Positions 7,736 through 15,964 of a stretch of DNA of 64,000 nt are shown here, piece by piece. The notes beneath the pieces were generated by a model that was not told where the DNA came from, did not search any database, and saw only the letters and a program-made list of their open reading frames with translations. Numbering within the stretch: the first letter of the stretch is position 1; the number at the start of each line of letters is the position of its first letter. The stretch is from Rhodobacteraceae bacterium NBU2976 (GTDB taxonomy: Bacteria; Pseudomonadota; Alphaproteobacteria; Rhodobacterales; Rhodobacteraceae), in contig JALPRQ010000002.1 in NCBI GenBank assembly GCA_023630215.1, forward strand, positions 1 through 64,000, in the 5' to 3' direction. The position numbers and the translations under genes were made by a program.

Positions 7736-8632
7736 CCCGGTCAGATCGTCCAGAGTCGAGAGGAGTTCGGTTTGCAAATCAGGGTCGAAAGTTTGCGGGT
7801 GTGCGGGGCCGAGGGTCATGGTGAAATCGACATAATCGCCGGATGCGAAGGGGAAATCAGGGTCGGTCAGCATGTCGGCAAGGATTTTGCCGCTGCGTTT
7901 TGGGGTGGAGATGCCATCAACAAATGCCGGGAACAAGCGCAAGACTGTGTGCCAGAACAGGCGGGCAAAGAAGGTGTTATCACGCGCCAACCCCGTGCCC
8001 GGCATCGCGCCGGGGTTCAGCGACAGGTGCGTGGCGCTGGATCGTGTGGCCATTGCCTTGGTCCACATAATGCAAGCGCGTTTGGAGGCGGCGTAAGCAT
8101 CGCGGCCTAACTGCGCGGGTTCCTCGGACGAAGGTTCCGGATAAGCGAGGTCGGCGGCGCAGCGATAGACATCATCGCGAAAACCAAACCGTTTGGCGGT
8201 GGTTTCATTGGGGTTTTGCGTGCCGCTTCCAATGGTGACAACCCGGGTCGTGGCCGTCAGATGCGGTTGAAGCAATCCGTACATCAGGTGGTGGCCAATA
8301 AGATTGGTGGCGAAGGTCAATTCAAACCCTTCGGGTGACACTTGATCGCGACGACTGAATTGCAGGCCAGCGTTAAGGCACAGGCTGGACAGTTGGCGGT
8401 CGCCCAGCCATGTGATGATGTCGTTGCAGCAGTTCCGCACGGACGATAGATCGGCGACATCGACCTTGAACAGGGTGAGGCGGTCGGCAGGGACCACGCG
8501 ACGAAGGCCAGCAGCCCGGTCAAAATTGCGGATGGCGGCGAGGATGTGGACCTGAGGATCGCGCACCATGTGGCGGATGGTGGCAAGGCCGAGGCCGGCA
8601 TTCGCGCCGGTGATCAGGTGATAGGTGGGCAT
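7724..8632 (-). CDS. Short-chain dehydrogenase/reductase
   Basis: A 302-residue SDR protein. Residues 7-14 give the glycine motif TGANAGLG for NAD(P)H binding, LNAG lies near residue 87, and the active-site YAASK (Tyr-x-x-x-Lys) lies near residue 180. The long form with an extended C-terminus resembles the retinol-dehydrogenase/protochlorophyllide-reductase-like branch. The substrate is unknown. The stop overlaps the convergent LysR gene by 12 bases. A TetR-family gene starts divergently about 80 bases away and is the probable regulator. Confidence 0.88.
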   Translation of the reverse strand: MPTYHLITGANAGLGLATIRHMVRDPQVHILAAIRNFDRAAGLRRVVPADRLTLFKVDVADLSSVRNCCNDIITWLGDRQLSSLCLNAGLQFSRRDQVSPEGFELTFATNLIGHHLMYGLLQPHLTATTRVVTIGSGTQNPNETTAKRFGFRDDVYRCAADLAYPEPSSEEPAQLGRDAYAASKRACIMWTKAMATRSSATHLSLNPGAMPGTGLARDNTFFARLFWHTVLRLFPAFVDGISTPKRSGKILADMLTDPDFPFASGDYVDFTMTLGPAHPQTFDPDLQTELLSTLDDLTGLAV

Positions 8633-8711
8633 GTCTGGACTCCGTCGTTGGTTGCCCTAAATATGTCGGGGCGGCATTGCGGGCCGCAATTCGCATTTGG
8701 ACCCCTGCCCT

Positions 8712-9347
8712 ATGACCAGCCCGTCCCTGACGTTACGCCCAAGAAAACAACCCTCGCAGGCCCGGGCGGCCTTTACGGTTGATGCGATTTTGGAGGCAAC
8801 GGTTCACATTTTGGAAGCCTCACCAGATGGGCAATTTACCACGAAGCAGGTGGCGGAACGGTCCGGCGTGTCGATCGGATCGCTTTACCAGTATTTCCCC
8901 AACAAGCAGGCGCTGGTGGCGGAGTTGGTGCGACGCAAACTGGCGTTGTTGGTGGACGCCACGCGGAAGGCGTGTGAGACGGCACCTGCGGGGTATGAGG
9001 AAGCGCTGCGCCATGTGATTGCCAATATTATTGCGGAAAAACAACGGAACATGCGCCAGTCGCTGGCCCTGTCCCCGGTCATGACGGGGTTCGAGGTTCA
9101 GGCGATTGTGCGCGACTATACCGCGCAGGTGTACGACAGCCTTCAAACCTGTATCGAAACGCGGCTGGACCGGGCGCTGACCCCTGCAGAGGTCGACCGC
9201 CTTGGCATTGCCATCAATGCGGTCGAGGGGGCGCTGTCGGTGATGGTGAAATCTGATCCCAACAAGCTGACACAGGTGGGACTGATTGAGACGCTGCACC
9301 GGATGTTCGTCGCAACGCTGGGTATCAATACTCAAGACCGCTCATAA
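8712..9347 (+). CDS. TetR-family transcriptional regulator
   Basis: A TetR-type repressor of 211 residues from the ATG at 8712. A TTG at 8697 keeps the frame open but has no advantage. The HTH is QFTTKQVAERSGVSIGSLYQYFPNKQALVAEL (about residues 37-70), with the YQYF and NK signature of the family. The C-terminal ligand domain is helical and variable. It is divergent from the SDR gene 7724-8632, so control of that gene in response to a small hydrophobic ligand is a reasonable inference. Confidence 0.9.
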   Translation: MTSPSLTLRPRKQPSQARAAFTVDAILEATVHILEASPDGQFTTKQVAERSGVSIGSLYQYFPNKQALVAELVRRKLALLVDATRKACETAPAGYEEALRHVIANIIAEKQRNMRQSLALSPVMTGFEVQAIVRDYTAQVYDSLQTCIETRLDRALTPAEVDRLGIAINAVEGALSVMVKSDPNKLTQVGLIETLHRMFVATLGINTQDRS

Positions 9348-9374
9348 AAAAAGGCCGCCTCGGCTGAGGCGGCC
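9346..9374 (-). terminator. Rho-independent terminator of the outer-membrane protein gene
   Basis: On the minus strand the stem is GGCCGCCTC/GAGGCGGCC (9366-9374 with 9353-9361), with a 4-base loop, followed by a run of T (9346-9352 as A on the plus strand). It also lies at the very end of the convergent TetR gene. Confidence 0.88.
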
Positions 9375-9396
9375 CGTTCAATTCGACAATACAGTC

Positions 9397-10272
9397 TTAG
9401 TCGTAGATGGAAGTGTTCACGCCCATACGGGTCAGAACGGATTTTTCCATCATCGGCGTGGACGTGCCATAGACGCTGCGCAGGTCGCCGCCAAACAGGT
9501 AGCTGACGCCGATTTCAGCGCGCAATTCTGTGCCGGAGCCGTCGCCATCCGCATCAACCGTCGTTCCACCCAGCAATGCCGAGCCGTAGAAGTTCGAACC
9601 GCCAAGACGCATCGTGGCTTCGACGCTGTAGTCGAGCTGGGACATTTCTTCGCTGTGAATTTGACCCATGCTGGAATTTAACAGACCGGTGATCATCAGG
9701 TTATCATTGACGAAGTAACGCGCCTGAACACCATAGAACATGTAGTCGGTAAAATTGAGCGAGCTGTGGGTGGAATCGCTGGATGCTGCACCAACATGCG
9801 CGGTCATCAAGATGCCGCTGAATTCAGCCGCGACTTCCAGACCATACCATGTCATATCACCTTGGTCGTCGGAATAGATTTCATCCCACTGTCCCATTCC
9901 ATAGAAACCACCAACGCGGTAGCCGCCAATGTCATAATTCAGGTGCCCGGTGTAGGCGGTCATGGAATAGAAATCACCATCTTCCGTGAAGGTCGCCTGT
10001 TCGGTGCCTGCGTCAAGCTGCCAGCCGAATCGGCCGAAGCTGGAACCCACGGTACCGTCAAGGAAGTAGAAGGTGTCCGCGTACTCGTCGCTCGGCGCGT
10101 CAGAGTTTGCGACAGACGCCGTATTGTAGCCATAGCCCAATGTGACCGCGCCACCAAGATTGTAAGCGGGTCCCGTGGCGACTGCTGCGGTGTCTGGAAC
10201 ATATGCAGGGCTTCCTGCAAGTGCCGGAGCCGCGACGATAAGTGCTGCGACGGAGGATGTGATGAGTTTCAT
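9397..10272 (-). CDS. Putative outer-membrane beta-barrel protein
   Basis: A 291-residue exported protein. The ATG at 10272 has GAGGGA before it and starts a typical signal peptide (KLITSSVAALIVAAPALA, cut near residue 19). The rest is rich in Gly, Tyr, Phe, Thr and Ser, with alternating hydrophobic residues (for example GGAVTLGYGYNTASV, WYGLEVAAEF, YMFYGVQARYFVN), as in porin-like barrels. A strong terminator follows it. It is transcribed alone. No specific porin family is recognised, and the substrate is unknown. Confidence 0.7.
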   Translation of the reverse strand: MKLITSSVAALIVAAPALAGSPAYVPDTAAVATGPAYNLGGAVTLGYGYNTASVANSDAPSDEYADTFYFLDGTVGSSFGRFGWQLDAGTEQATFTEDGDFYSMTAYTGHLNYDIGGYRVGGFYGMGQWDEIYSDDQGDMTWYGLEVAAEFSGILMTAHVGAASSDSTHSSLNFTDYMFYGVQARYFVNDNLMITGLLNSSMGQIHSEEMSQLDYSVEATMRLGGSNFYGSALLGGTTVDADGDGSGTELRAEIGVSYLFGGDLRSVYGTSTPMMEKSVLTRMGVNTSIYD

Positions 10273-10564
10273 GTGTCCCTCGTAAAACAAGAAAAGAGTA
10301 TCTTCGGATGCGTGTAGCTACCAGTTTTCGCCAAAATTTAGCAAGAGACGCATGGGAGTATTTTGAGCACATCCCGGTGTCGCAACATATTTGCAACAGT
10401 ATCTTAGCTTCGACGCGGGAATCTCACAGAGCGAACGGGCGCTATCATGCGGCACTCGATGCGTTAGCGCCCTTTGGGCACCTGAAAAACTGCACAAACG
10501 GCTCGCAGAATATGTGCATTTCTCTCATAAGGTGGCGGGAATCATAACCACGTAGGCTTGATCT
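10273..10564. other. Intergenic region with one inverted repeat
   Basis: Divergent spacer between the barrel protein and the DUF817 gene. GGGCGCTA (10437-10444) and TAGCGCCC (10465-10472) form an 8-bp stem with a 20-base loop, possibly an operator or hairpin. A 79-codon frame on the plus strand (10308-10547) lacks a ribosome-binding site and is judged chance. Confidence 0.4.
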
Positions 10565-11404
10565 GTGAGCATCGAGATTTCTGCCCATTCCGCCAACCTT
10601 AACGTCGAACGCCAGATGGGTGATTTCATGCGGGCGCGGTTGCCGCATGGGGTCGCAGAGTTCGTGATGTTCGGCCTGAAAATGGCGTGGGCCTGTCTGT
10701 TTGCCGGGCTGATGCTGGGGGCGATTATCCTGACGGCGCTGGTCTGGCCCGATGATGCGGTAATGGCGCGCTATGATTTTCTGGTGCTGTTTGCGGTTCT
10801 GACGCAGGTGCTGTTCCTGTGGTTCCGTCTGGAAAGCCTGTCCGAGGCGAAGGTGATCCTGCTATTCCATATCAGCGGCACGATTATGGAGATTTTCAAG
10901 CTGCGGATGGGGTCGTGGTCCTATCCGGAACCGGGGCTATTGAAACTGTTCGATGTGCCGCTGTTTTCGGGGTTCATGTATGCCTCGGTCGGAAGCTTCA
11001 TGGCGCGGGTGATCCGACTGTTTGACATGGAATTCGTGCGCTACCCGTCATTTGGCTGGACGGTTATGCTGGCGGTGGCGATTTATCTGAATTTCTTCAG
11101 CCACCATTATATCTGGGATATCCGTTATCTACTGTTTGCCGCGACACTGGTGCTGTTCTGGCGGACGCGGATCTATTTCACACCGTTCGGGACGCGCCTG
11201 TGGATGCCCCTGCCACTGGCGGCGTTTTTATCCTCACTGTTTCTGTATATCGCCGAGAATATCGGGACGCTGACGGGGACGTGGTTATATTCGGGCTCGG
11301 CCCATTTCAGTTTTACGTCGATGGCGAAGATCGGGTCTTGGTATTTGCTGCTTTACGTCAGTTTCGTGCAGGTGACGTTGGTTTATCGGCAGGCGCTGAA
11401 ATGA
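10565..11404 (+). CDS. DUF817-family integral membrane protein
   Basis: A 279-residue protein with about eight hydrophobic segments. It carries the DUF817 landmarks: a first membrane segment near residue 35, HISGTIMEIFKLRMGSWSYPEP near residue 100, an Asn-Phe-Phe-Ser-His-His-Tyr segment near residue 180 and a C-terminal ENIGTLTGTWLYSG block. Function is not known for the family. The GTG at 10565 is the likely start, but the ribosome-binding site is weak and a later start at 10616 (ATG) is possible. Followed by gloA after about 70 bases. Confidence 0.8.
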   Translation: MSIEISAHSANLNVERQMGDFMRARLPHGVAEFVMFGLKMAWACLFAGLMLGAIILTALVWPDDAVMARYDFLVLFAVLTQVLFLWFRLESLSEAKVILLFHISGTIMEIFKLRMGSWSYPEPGLLKLFDVPLFSGFMYASVGSFMARVIRLFDMEFVRYPSFGWTVMLAVAIYLNFFSHHYIWDIRYLLFAATLVLFWRTRIYFTPFGTRLWMPLPLAAFLSSLFLYIAENIGTLTGTWLYSGSAHFSFTSMAKIGSWYLLLYVSFVQVTLVYRQALK

Positions 11405-11471
11405 GGGTTGCAGCTGCCCGCCAGATGCGTAATTCTGAGCCGAGATTAGCGATAATATATGGGAGAGACAC

Positions 11472-11903
11472 ATGCCGTTGACATATTTGCACACGATGGT
11501 TCGAGTGAAGGATTTGGATGCCTCGATGCATTTTTACAAGGACCTGCTGGGGTTGGAGGAAATTCGACGCTACGACAATGAAGGCGGGCGGTTCAGCCTG
11601 ATCTTTCTGGCCCCGCCGGGTCAGCATGAGGCGCCAATTGAATTGACCTATAACTGGGATGGTGATGATGGCTTGCCGTCGGACAGCCGCCATTTCGGGC
11701 ATTTGGCCTATGGTGTCGATAATATTTACGAGACCTGCCAGAAACTGATGGATGCAGGTGTAACCATCAACCGCCCACCGCATGACGGGCGCATGGCGTT
11801 TGTGCGCTCGCCGGACAATATTTCCATCGAGATATTGCAAAATGGCGAGGCGCTGGAACCCGCCGAGCCATGGACCAGCATGGGGAATACTGGACATTGG
11901 TAA
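11472..11903 (+). CDS. gloA: Lactoylglutathione lyase (glyoxalase I)
   Basis: Converts the methylglyoxal-glutathione hemithioacetal to S-lactoylglutathione in the cytoplasm. The 143-residue protein has the two-module glyoxalase fold: TYLHTMVRVKDLDASMHFY (metal ligand His7), IELTYNW (Glu ligand), HFGHLAYGVDNIY (His ligand) and ISIEILQ (last Glu ligand). Length and motif order fit the nickel- or zinc-type bacterial GloA. A GGGAGA precedes the ATG. The gene ends in a strong GC-hairpin terminator. Confidence 0.93.
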   Translation: MPLTYLHTMVRVKDLDASMHFYKDLLGLEEIRRYDNEGGRFSLIFLAPPGQHEAPIELTYNWDGDDGLPSDSRHFGHLAYGVDNIYETCQKLMDAGVTINRPPHDGRMAFVRSPDNISIEILQNGEALEPAEPWTSMGNTGHW

Positions 11904-11906
11904 GCT

Positions 11907-11930
11907 AAAGGGGGCCGCGGCCCCCTTTTT
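11907..11930 (+). terminator. Terminator after gloA, shared with convergent gene
   Basis: A near-perfect palindrome with the stem GGGGGCC/GGCCCCC followed by TTTTT. Because the stem is flanked by AAA and TTTTT it can act in both directions, for gloA (plus) and the LCCL gene (minus, stop at 11932). Confidence 0.85.
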
Positions 11931-11931
11931 A

Positions 11932-12324
11932 TCAGAACGCGTTCGCGTCGAATATGAAGCTGGAGCCATATGCGCCCCAGTCGCTGGTTGTGACGCCGTT
12001 TGCCTCGGTCCCGATATACACGTCGAGCCCCATGACGCTGATCGTGGAAACCGGACCACCAGATTCGTCAATCACACCAGCATGCGTGGCGGCGGCACAG
12101 ATGCTGCTGTCAGACGTATAGGGACCTGATCCCCAGACGGACCCAGACGCAGACCCGGCAGCGCATTGGCAAAGATAGGCCTCATCCCCACCCGGGAATG
12201 ACCCGCATGACGGTAAATCCTGCGCACTTGCACCTGTCACGGCCAGAAGGCTCGCAGCACCGGCAGCGGTCGCCAGAACTGACGAGAGAATACGGGGATG
12301 ATCTTGAAGATTTGGCAAAGGCAT
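11932..12324 (-). CDS. Secreted LCCL-domain protein
   Basis: A 130-residue protein. The frame is open to 12438, but AGGAGG stands before the ATG at 12324, and the signal peptide (ILSSVLATAAGAASLLAVTGASAQ, cut near residue 35) then starts correctly. The mature part fits the LCCL pattern: a Cys-containing start (LPSCGSF), VWGSGPYTSDSSICAAATHAGVI, GGPVSTISVMG, then an NGV-WG-YGSSF end. LCCL domains are better known in eukaryotes; the four Cys would form two disulfides. Role unknown, exported. Divergent from the SnoaL-like gene at 12419. Confidence 0.75.
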   Translation of the reverse strand: MPLPNLQDHPRILSSVLATAAGAASLLAVTGASAQDLPSCGSFPGGDEAYLCQCAAGSASGSVWGSGPYTSDSSICAAATHAGVIDESGGPVSTISVMGLDVYIGTEANGVTTSDWGAYGSSFIFDANAF

Positions 12325-12418
12325 GCCCTCCTTGTAATGATAACGATGGGACAACATAGCACGGGTGAGAATGGCGTGCGTGAATTTTCTCACATAGCGA
12401 CGGACCGAAAGGGATGAC

Positions 12419-12799
12419 ATGTCGGTAGAGGATAACAAGAAAAACGCGGTTGCGTTCTATGACATGATGTTCAACCAATGCCGCCCACGTGCGGCGATTG
12501 AGGCATTTGTTGGCGACAACTATACGCAGCATAATCCCCATGTCGCCGATGGGAAATCTGCCTTTATCACCTATTTCGAGCGGATGGCCGAAGAATATCC
12601 GGGCAAACATGTCGAGTTTATCCGAGTCATTGGCGAGGGGGATAAGGTTGTGCTGCATTGTCGGCAAACTTGGCCGGGTGATCAGGATTATGCCGGGATC
12701 GATATTTTTCGCTTTGACGCACAGGGCAAGATCGTCGAGCATTGGGATGTGTTGCAGATTATTCCCGACGAAATGGCGCATAATAATGGGATGTTTTGA
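12419..12799 (+). CDS. SnoaL-like polyketide-cyclase-fold protein
   Basis: A 126-residue cytoplasmic protein of the SnoaL-like family (NTF2 fold). Landmarks are [35 protein letters not shown], the ESVxGEGD-like [16 protein letters not shown], and [19 protein letters not shown], as in the DUF4864/YybH-like subgroup. The catalytic function is unknown. The next gene, a glyoxalase-fold protein, starts at the base after its stop codon, so the two are coupled. Confidence 0.85.
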   Translation: MSVEDNKKNAVAFYDMMFNQCRPRAAIEAFVGDNYTQHNPHVADGKSAFITYFERMAEEYPGKHVEFIRVIGEGDKVVLHCRQTWPGDQDYAGIDIFRFDAQGKIVEHWDVLQIIPDEMAHNNGMF

Positions 12800-13159
12800 A
12801 TGGGTCGCATAATCCAAGCCGTGCCGGTATTGCCAAGCCTTGATATACAGGGCTCGGTTGATTTCTTTGTCGAAAAACTGGGGTTTGAGGCCCCCTTCAC
12901 CCATGGTGATCCCAAACAATATGGCGGGGTGGAGCGCGATGGCGTGCGGGTGCATTTCATCACAGTGCAAGATAAGATGGTCTGCGAATGGACCGTTTGC
13001 CGGATCTATGTCGAAAATATCGACGATATCTATGCCGAGGCGCAGGCCGCTGGCGTGGTCCATCCTAACGGCCCATTGACCGAGCAGGATTGGGGTGAGC
13101 GGGATTTTGGCGTTCTGGATCATTGCGGCGTGCTTATTTATTTTGCCGAGCCAACCTGA
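12800..13159 (+). CDS. Glyoxalase/bleomycin-resistance-fold (VOC) protein
   Basis: A 119-residue vicinal-oxygen-chelate protein with paired beta-alpha-beta-beta-beta modules (VPVLPSLDIQGSVDFFVEKLGFE, then RIYVENIDDIYAEAQAAGVV and FGVLDHCGVLIYFAEP). It resembles bleomycin-resistance-type VOC proteins, which may bind rather than convert their ligand. The ATG directly follows the stop of the SnoaL-like gene, so this is a two-gene unit. Substrate not known. Confidence 0.85.
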   Translation: MGRIIQAVPVLPSLDIQGSVDFFVEKLGFEAPFTHGDPKQYGGVERDGVRVHFITVQDKMVCEWTVCRIYVENIDDIYAEAQAAGVVHPNGPLTEQDWGERDFGVLDHCGVLIYFAEPT

Positions 13160-13207
13160 CACAGAAATTCATTTGATCGGAATATCGCTCCGGCTTAGAC
13201 TCTCGCA

Positions 13208-13861
13208 ATGACCCGAGCGATCTTTGCCATAATCCTGATTTTTGCCGGACTTCCCGTTAAAGCCTGCGAAGTGGCGCTTGCGCTGACGGTTGATGTGTCG
13301 GGGTCGATAGACGAAGTCGAATACCGCTTACAAATGGACGGCTTGGCGTCGGCGCTGCAGGACGCAACGGTCGAGGATGCGATCATCAACAACAAGGCTG
13401 CGCTGATGTTGGTGCAATGGACCGGGGGAAGCCGTCAAATCGTTTCAATCCCCTGGCGACGGCTGGAAACGCGCGCTGATGTCGCCGCATTTGCCGCCGA
13501 GGTCCAAAACACGCCGCGCCAATGGAGCCAGTTTTCAACCGCAATCGGCAATGCGTTAACCTTTACAGCGGCACAGTTCGGTCCGGTTGTGGACTGCAAA
13601 CGCCATGTGATTGACGTATCGGGGGACGGTTATTCCAACGAAGGGACGGCCCCCAAAGACATCGGCGCGGCGCTGGCGCTACAGGGGTTCCAGATAAACG
13701 GACTTGCCATCGAAGGAGACGCCTTTGAATTGACGGCTTATTACAAGGCGAATGTGGTGCACGGCGAAGGTTCATTTGTGCTGACGGCCCAGACCTATGA
13801 AGATTATCCCCGCGCGATCTGGCGAAAGCTGTTGGCAGAACTGTCGGATCAGATCAGCTAA
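13208..13861 (+). CDS. DUF1194 protein, exported, von Willebrand A-like
   Basis: A 217-residue protein with a signal peptide (residues 1-18) and a VWA-type metal-site motif: VDVSGSIDEVEYRLQMDG (the DxSxS MIDAS motif near residue 28), with a second Asp in VIDVSGDGYSNEG (near residue 135). DUF1194 proteins are common in Rhodobacterales and Rhizobiales; the role is unknown, probably periplasmic protein binding. Its TAA overlaps the ATG of the next gene (TAATG). Confidence 0.85.
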   Translation: MTRAIFAIILIFAGLPVKACEVALALTVDVSGSIDEVEYRLQMDGLASALQDATVEDAIINNKAALMLVQWTGGSRQIVSIPWRRLETRADVAAFAAEVQNTPRQWSQFSTAIGNALTFTAAQFGPVVDCKRHVIDVSGDGYSNEGTAPKDIGAALALQGFQINGLAIEGDAFELTAYYKANVVHGEGSFVLTAQTYEDYPRAIWRKLLAELSDQIS

Positions 13862-14103
13862 TGAAACGGGACATGCCATCCCTTAGCCGACCGATACAGC
13901 CGATGCCGGCGGATGTGGCCGAGCGCCTGAAACGCCGGGGTGTGAAGGCGGCTTACGAGGCACGCCCACCTTATCAACGAAACGACTACCTGATGTGGAT
14001 CGCCGCCGCTAAACGCCCAGAAACCCGTGAAAAGCGTCTGTCACAAATGCTCGACGAATTGGAAAGCGGCGGCGTCTATATGCGGATGAAATGGAACGGA
14101 TAA
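13861..14103 (+). CDS. YdeI/OmdA-type small protein
   Basis: An 80-residue protein matching the C-terminal domain of YdeI/OmpD-associated (OmdA) proteins: PADVAERLKRRGVKAAYEA, then PPYQRNDYLMWIAAAKRPETREKRL with the strongly conserved Trp-Ile-x-x-Ala-Lys-Arg-x-Glu-Thr core, and a terminal helix. Such proteins are linked to bacteriocin or cationic-peptide tolerance in enteric bacteria, which need not hold here. Translationally coupled to the DUF1194 gene. Confidence 0.75.
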   Translation: MKRDMPSLSRPIQPMPADVAERLKRRGVKAAYEARPPYQRNDYLMWIAAAKRPETREKRLSQMLDELESGGVYMRMKWNG

Positions 14104-14143
14104 ACGCGATTTCGCATTTGTGCGTTGCAAGTCCCCGGCCTTT

Positions 14144-15190
14144 TTATATGAAGTCCCCCCGCTTGCGTTTCAGATTCGCCTTCCCTTCGGAGTAGAGCTT
14201 GTTCAGGCGGCGGCTTTCTGCGCGCCGTTCGGCGACGGATTGCGTGTTGAACGCATCCTCGCGTTGCAGTTTTCGCCAACGGTCCAAGCGTCGTGCGTCC
14301 AGTTGGCCGTTGTCAATGGCCGCCTGAATGGCGCAGCCCGGTTCGGTATCGTGCTGGCAGTCCGTAAACCGGCAGGTGCCCGCCAACGTCACGATGTCGT
14401 CGAACACGGCCTCTACCCCCTCGGCAACATCGTAGATTTGCAGCTCGCGCATGCCCGGCGTGTCGATCAGCCATGCGCCAGAGGGTAACGGATACATGGA
14501 TCGTGCGGTGGTGGTGTGCCGCCCCTCGGCGTCATCCTCGCGGATGGAACGGGTCAACAGCCCCTGCCCGGTCAGCGCGTTGGTCAGTGTCGTCTTGCCG
14601 ACGCCGGACGACCCCACCAACGCCACCGTCCGCCCCTTACCGAGCCATGGCGATAGCTTGGCGGAAGGCTCGCTGGAGGTTGCGTTCAACAACTCGACGA
14701 TGACCCCCTTCAGGTGACGCTGCACCTGATCAAGATAATCGCCGGGATTGTCGGCGAGATCCGCCTTGGTCAGCACCACCACAGGTTCAACACCAGCCTG
14801 ATGGGCGACGACGACATAGCGTTCCAATCGGGCAATGTTGAACTCCTGATTGCAGGAGGTCACGATAAATAGCGTGTCGATATTGGCGGCGATGGATTGT
14901 GCGATGGCCACGTCGCCTGCGGCGCGGCGTTTGACGTCGGACCTTCGTTCCAGCACACGGGTGGCGAGCGGTGGGTCGCCCGCTGTCAGCACCCAGTCCC
15001 CGACCGCCACGCGAGCATCGGCCAGCACGGGGGACATGGGGATCGTCTTTGCTCCACCTTCCCCCAATGTATGGATCAGGGTGCGCTGCACCTCGACGAC
15101 ACGGCGGGGGGTAAGGGTGTCAAATTCGTCCGGCGTCAATTGTGATTGAAAATGCGCCGAAAAGCCCAGATCGGGCAAAGTATAGGTCAT
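14144..15190 (-). CDS. rsgA: Small-subunit ribosome biogenesis GTPase RsgA
   Basis: A late 30S-assembly GTPase of 348 residues. It has the circularly permuted GTPase order: G4 (LTKAD near residue 136), then G1 (GSSGVGKTTL near residue 195) and G3 (DTPGMRE near residue 245). An N-terminal OB-fold comes first and a C-terminal zinc site last (CRFTDCQHDTEPGC near residue 272). Length and motif order match RsgA/YjeQ. The C-terminus is rich in Lys and Arg, suited to rRNA contact. It is monocistronic as far as can be seen, and the SRP RNA gene lies upstream in the same direction. Confidence 0.95.
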   Translation of the reverse strand: MTYTLPDLGFSAHFQSQLTPDEFDTLTPRRVVEVQRTLIHTLGEGGAKTIPMSPVLADARVAVGDWVLTAGDPPLATRVLERRSDVKRRAAGDVAIAQSIAANIDTLFIVTSCNQEFNIARLERYVVVAHQAGVEPVVVLTKADLADNPGDYLDQVQRHLKGVIVELLNATSSEPSAKLSPWLGKGRTVALVGSSGVGKTTLTNALTGQGLLTRSIREDDAEGRHTTTARSMYPLPSGAWLIDTPGMRELQIYDVAEGVEAVFDDIVTLAGTCRFTDCQHDTEPGCAIQAAIDNGQLDARRLDRWRKLQREDAFNTQSVAERRAESRRLNKLYSEGKANLKRKRGDFI

Positions 15191-15342
15191 GGATATTAGC
15201 CTTCGATGAGGTCACGGAACCCGCCGCGCTCCCGGCACGGGGGTGAGTCATCGGGCGTTGGGAGACGGCCTTAACGGACCGGCGCGAACGCCCGGAGGTA
15301 AGATGCTACAATCATGACTGCCCTCCTCTGCTGGCGTGAAGT

Positions 15343-15436
15343 GAGAGGTTGGACAACGACCCAAACGGGACTCGTTACGGCTGCTTCCTTCCGGACCTGA
15401 CCGGGTTGGCGAGGCGTTCGCCCGCGCCAACCTCTC
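15343..15436 (-). ncRNA. ffs: Signal recognition particle RNA (4.5S, small bacterial type)
   Basis: On the minus strand the conserved SRP domain IV is present: the symmetric and asymmetric loops around GGTCAGGTCCGGAAGGAAGC, followed by AGCCGTAACGAGTC. The ends GAGAGGTTGG (15436-15427) and CCAACCTCTC (15352-15343) pair perfectly to close a hairpin of about 94 nucleotides. It binds Ffh to target membrane proteins. The predicted 5' end fits the promoter at 15444-15472. Confidence 0.95.
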
Positions 15437-15443
15437 GATATTG

Positions 15444-15472
15444 GATATAAGCGTGGCGGATGAGTCGGTCAA
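15444..15472 (-). promoter_or_regulatory. Promoter of the SRP RNA gene
   Basis: On the minus strand, -35 TTGACC (15472-15467) and -10 TATATC (15449-15444) are 17 bases apart; the first paired base of the SRP RNA (15436) lies 8 bases after the -10 element. Confidence 0.75.
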
Positions 15473-15490
15473 GGGAGGGTGGGTTGTTCC

Positions 15491-15817
15491 CTAGATGCGT
15501 CTGAGGTCTTCGTTAACGACATCCAAAATTTTACCATCGCCAACTTTTCGCCGCCCTTCCTGCACCGTGAACTCAAAACCGACGTAAAGCCGGTTAAGTT
15601 GGGCCTCGGGGACCAGAAGGGTCATACGGACGGTAACGGTTTCACCAAGTTGCACCCATTCCTGCCCCACATACTCGTGCGATGCACAGTTCAATTGGTC
15701 TTCCAAACCAAAATCATGATCTGGTCGATATCCCGTTCGCACAGGTCCATTTCGCCCGCCTTCCTCGGGAGTGAGAAACCTGATTTCTGCGACCAAGTCA
15801 TGCTTCTTAACCGTCAT
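15491..15817 (-). CDS. EF-Tu C-terminal-domain-like protein
   Basis: A 108-residue protein resembling the third (C-terminal) beta-barrel domain of elongation factor Tu standing alone: VKKHDLVAEIRFLTPEEGGRNGPVRTGYRPD at the start, EWVQLGETVTVRMTLL in the middle and LYVGFEFTVQEGRRKVGDGKILDV at the end. It lacks any G domain, so it is not a GTPase. The ATG at 15817 is preferred over a TTG six codons earlier. The function of these single-domain proteins is unknown. Adjacent to, but divergent from nothing recognisable as, translation genes other than the SRP RNA. Confidence 0.75.
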   Translation of the reverse strand: MTVKKHDLVAEIRFLTPEEGGRNGPVRTGYRPDHDFGLEDQLNCASHEYVGQEWVQLGETVTVRMTLLVPEAQLNRLYVGFEFTVQEGRRKVGDGKILDVVNEDLRRI

Positions 15818-15964
15818 GTTTTTTATTCCCGACAAAATGTAACTTTGTATAACTCGAAAGACTCGGTCAGTCCCCGCAATAAATCAACCGACGTGACACC
15901 GGGCTTTCGTCGAAACCTTCGGCTATTTGCGATATGTCGTCGGGGCGGTTGGCCCAGATACCTG

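Noticed and set aside
15248-15472. 74-codon minus-strand frame
   Set aside because: It overlaps the SRP RNA gene and its promoter and has no protein features.
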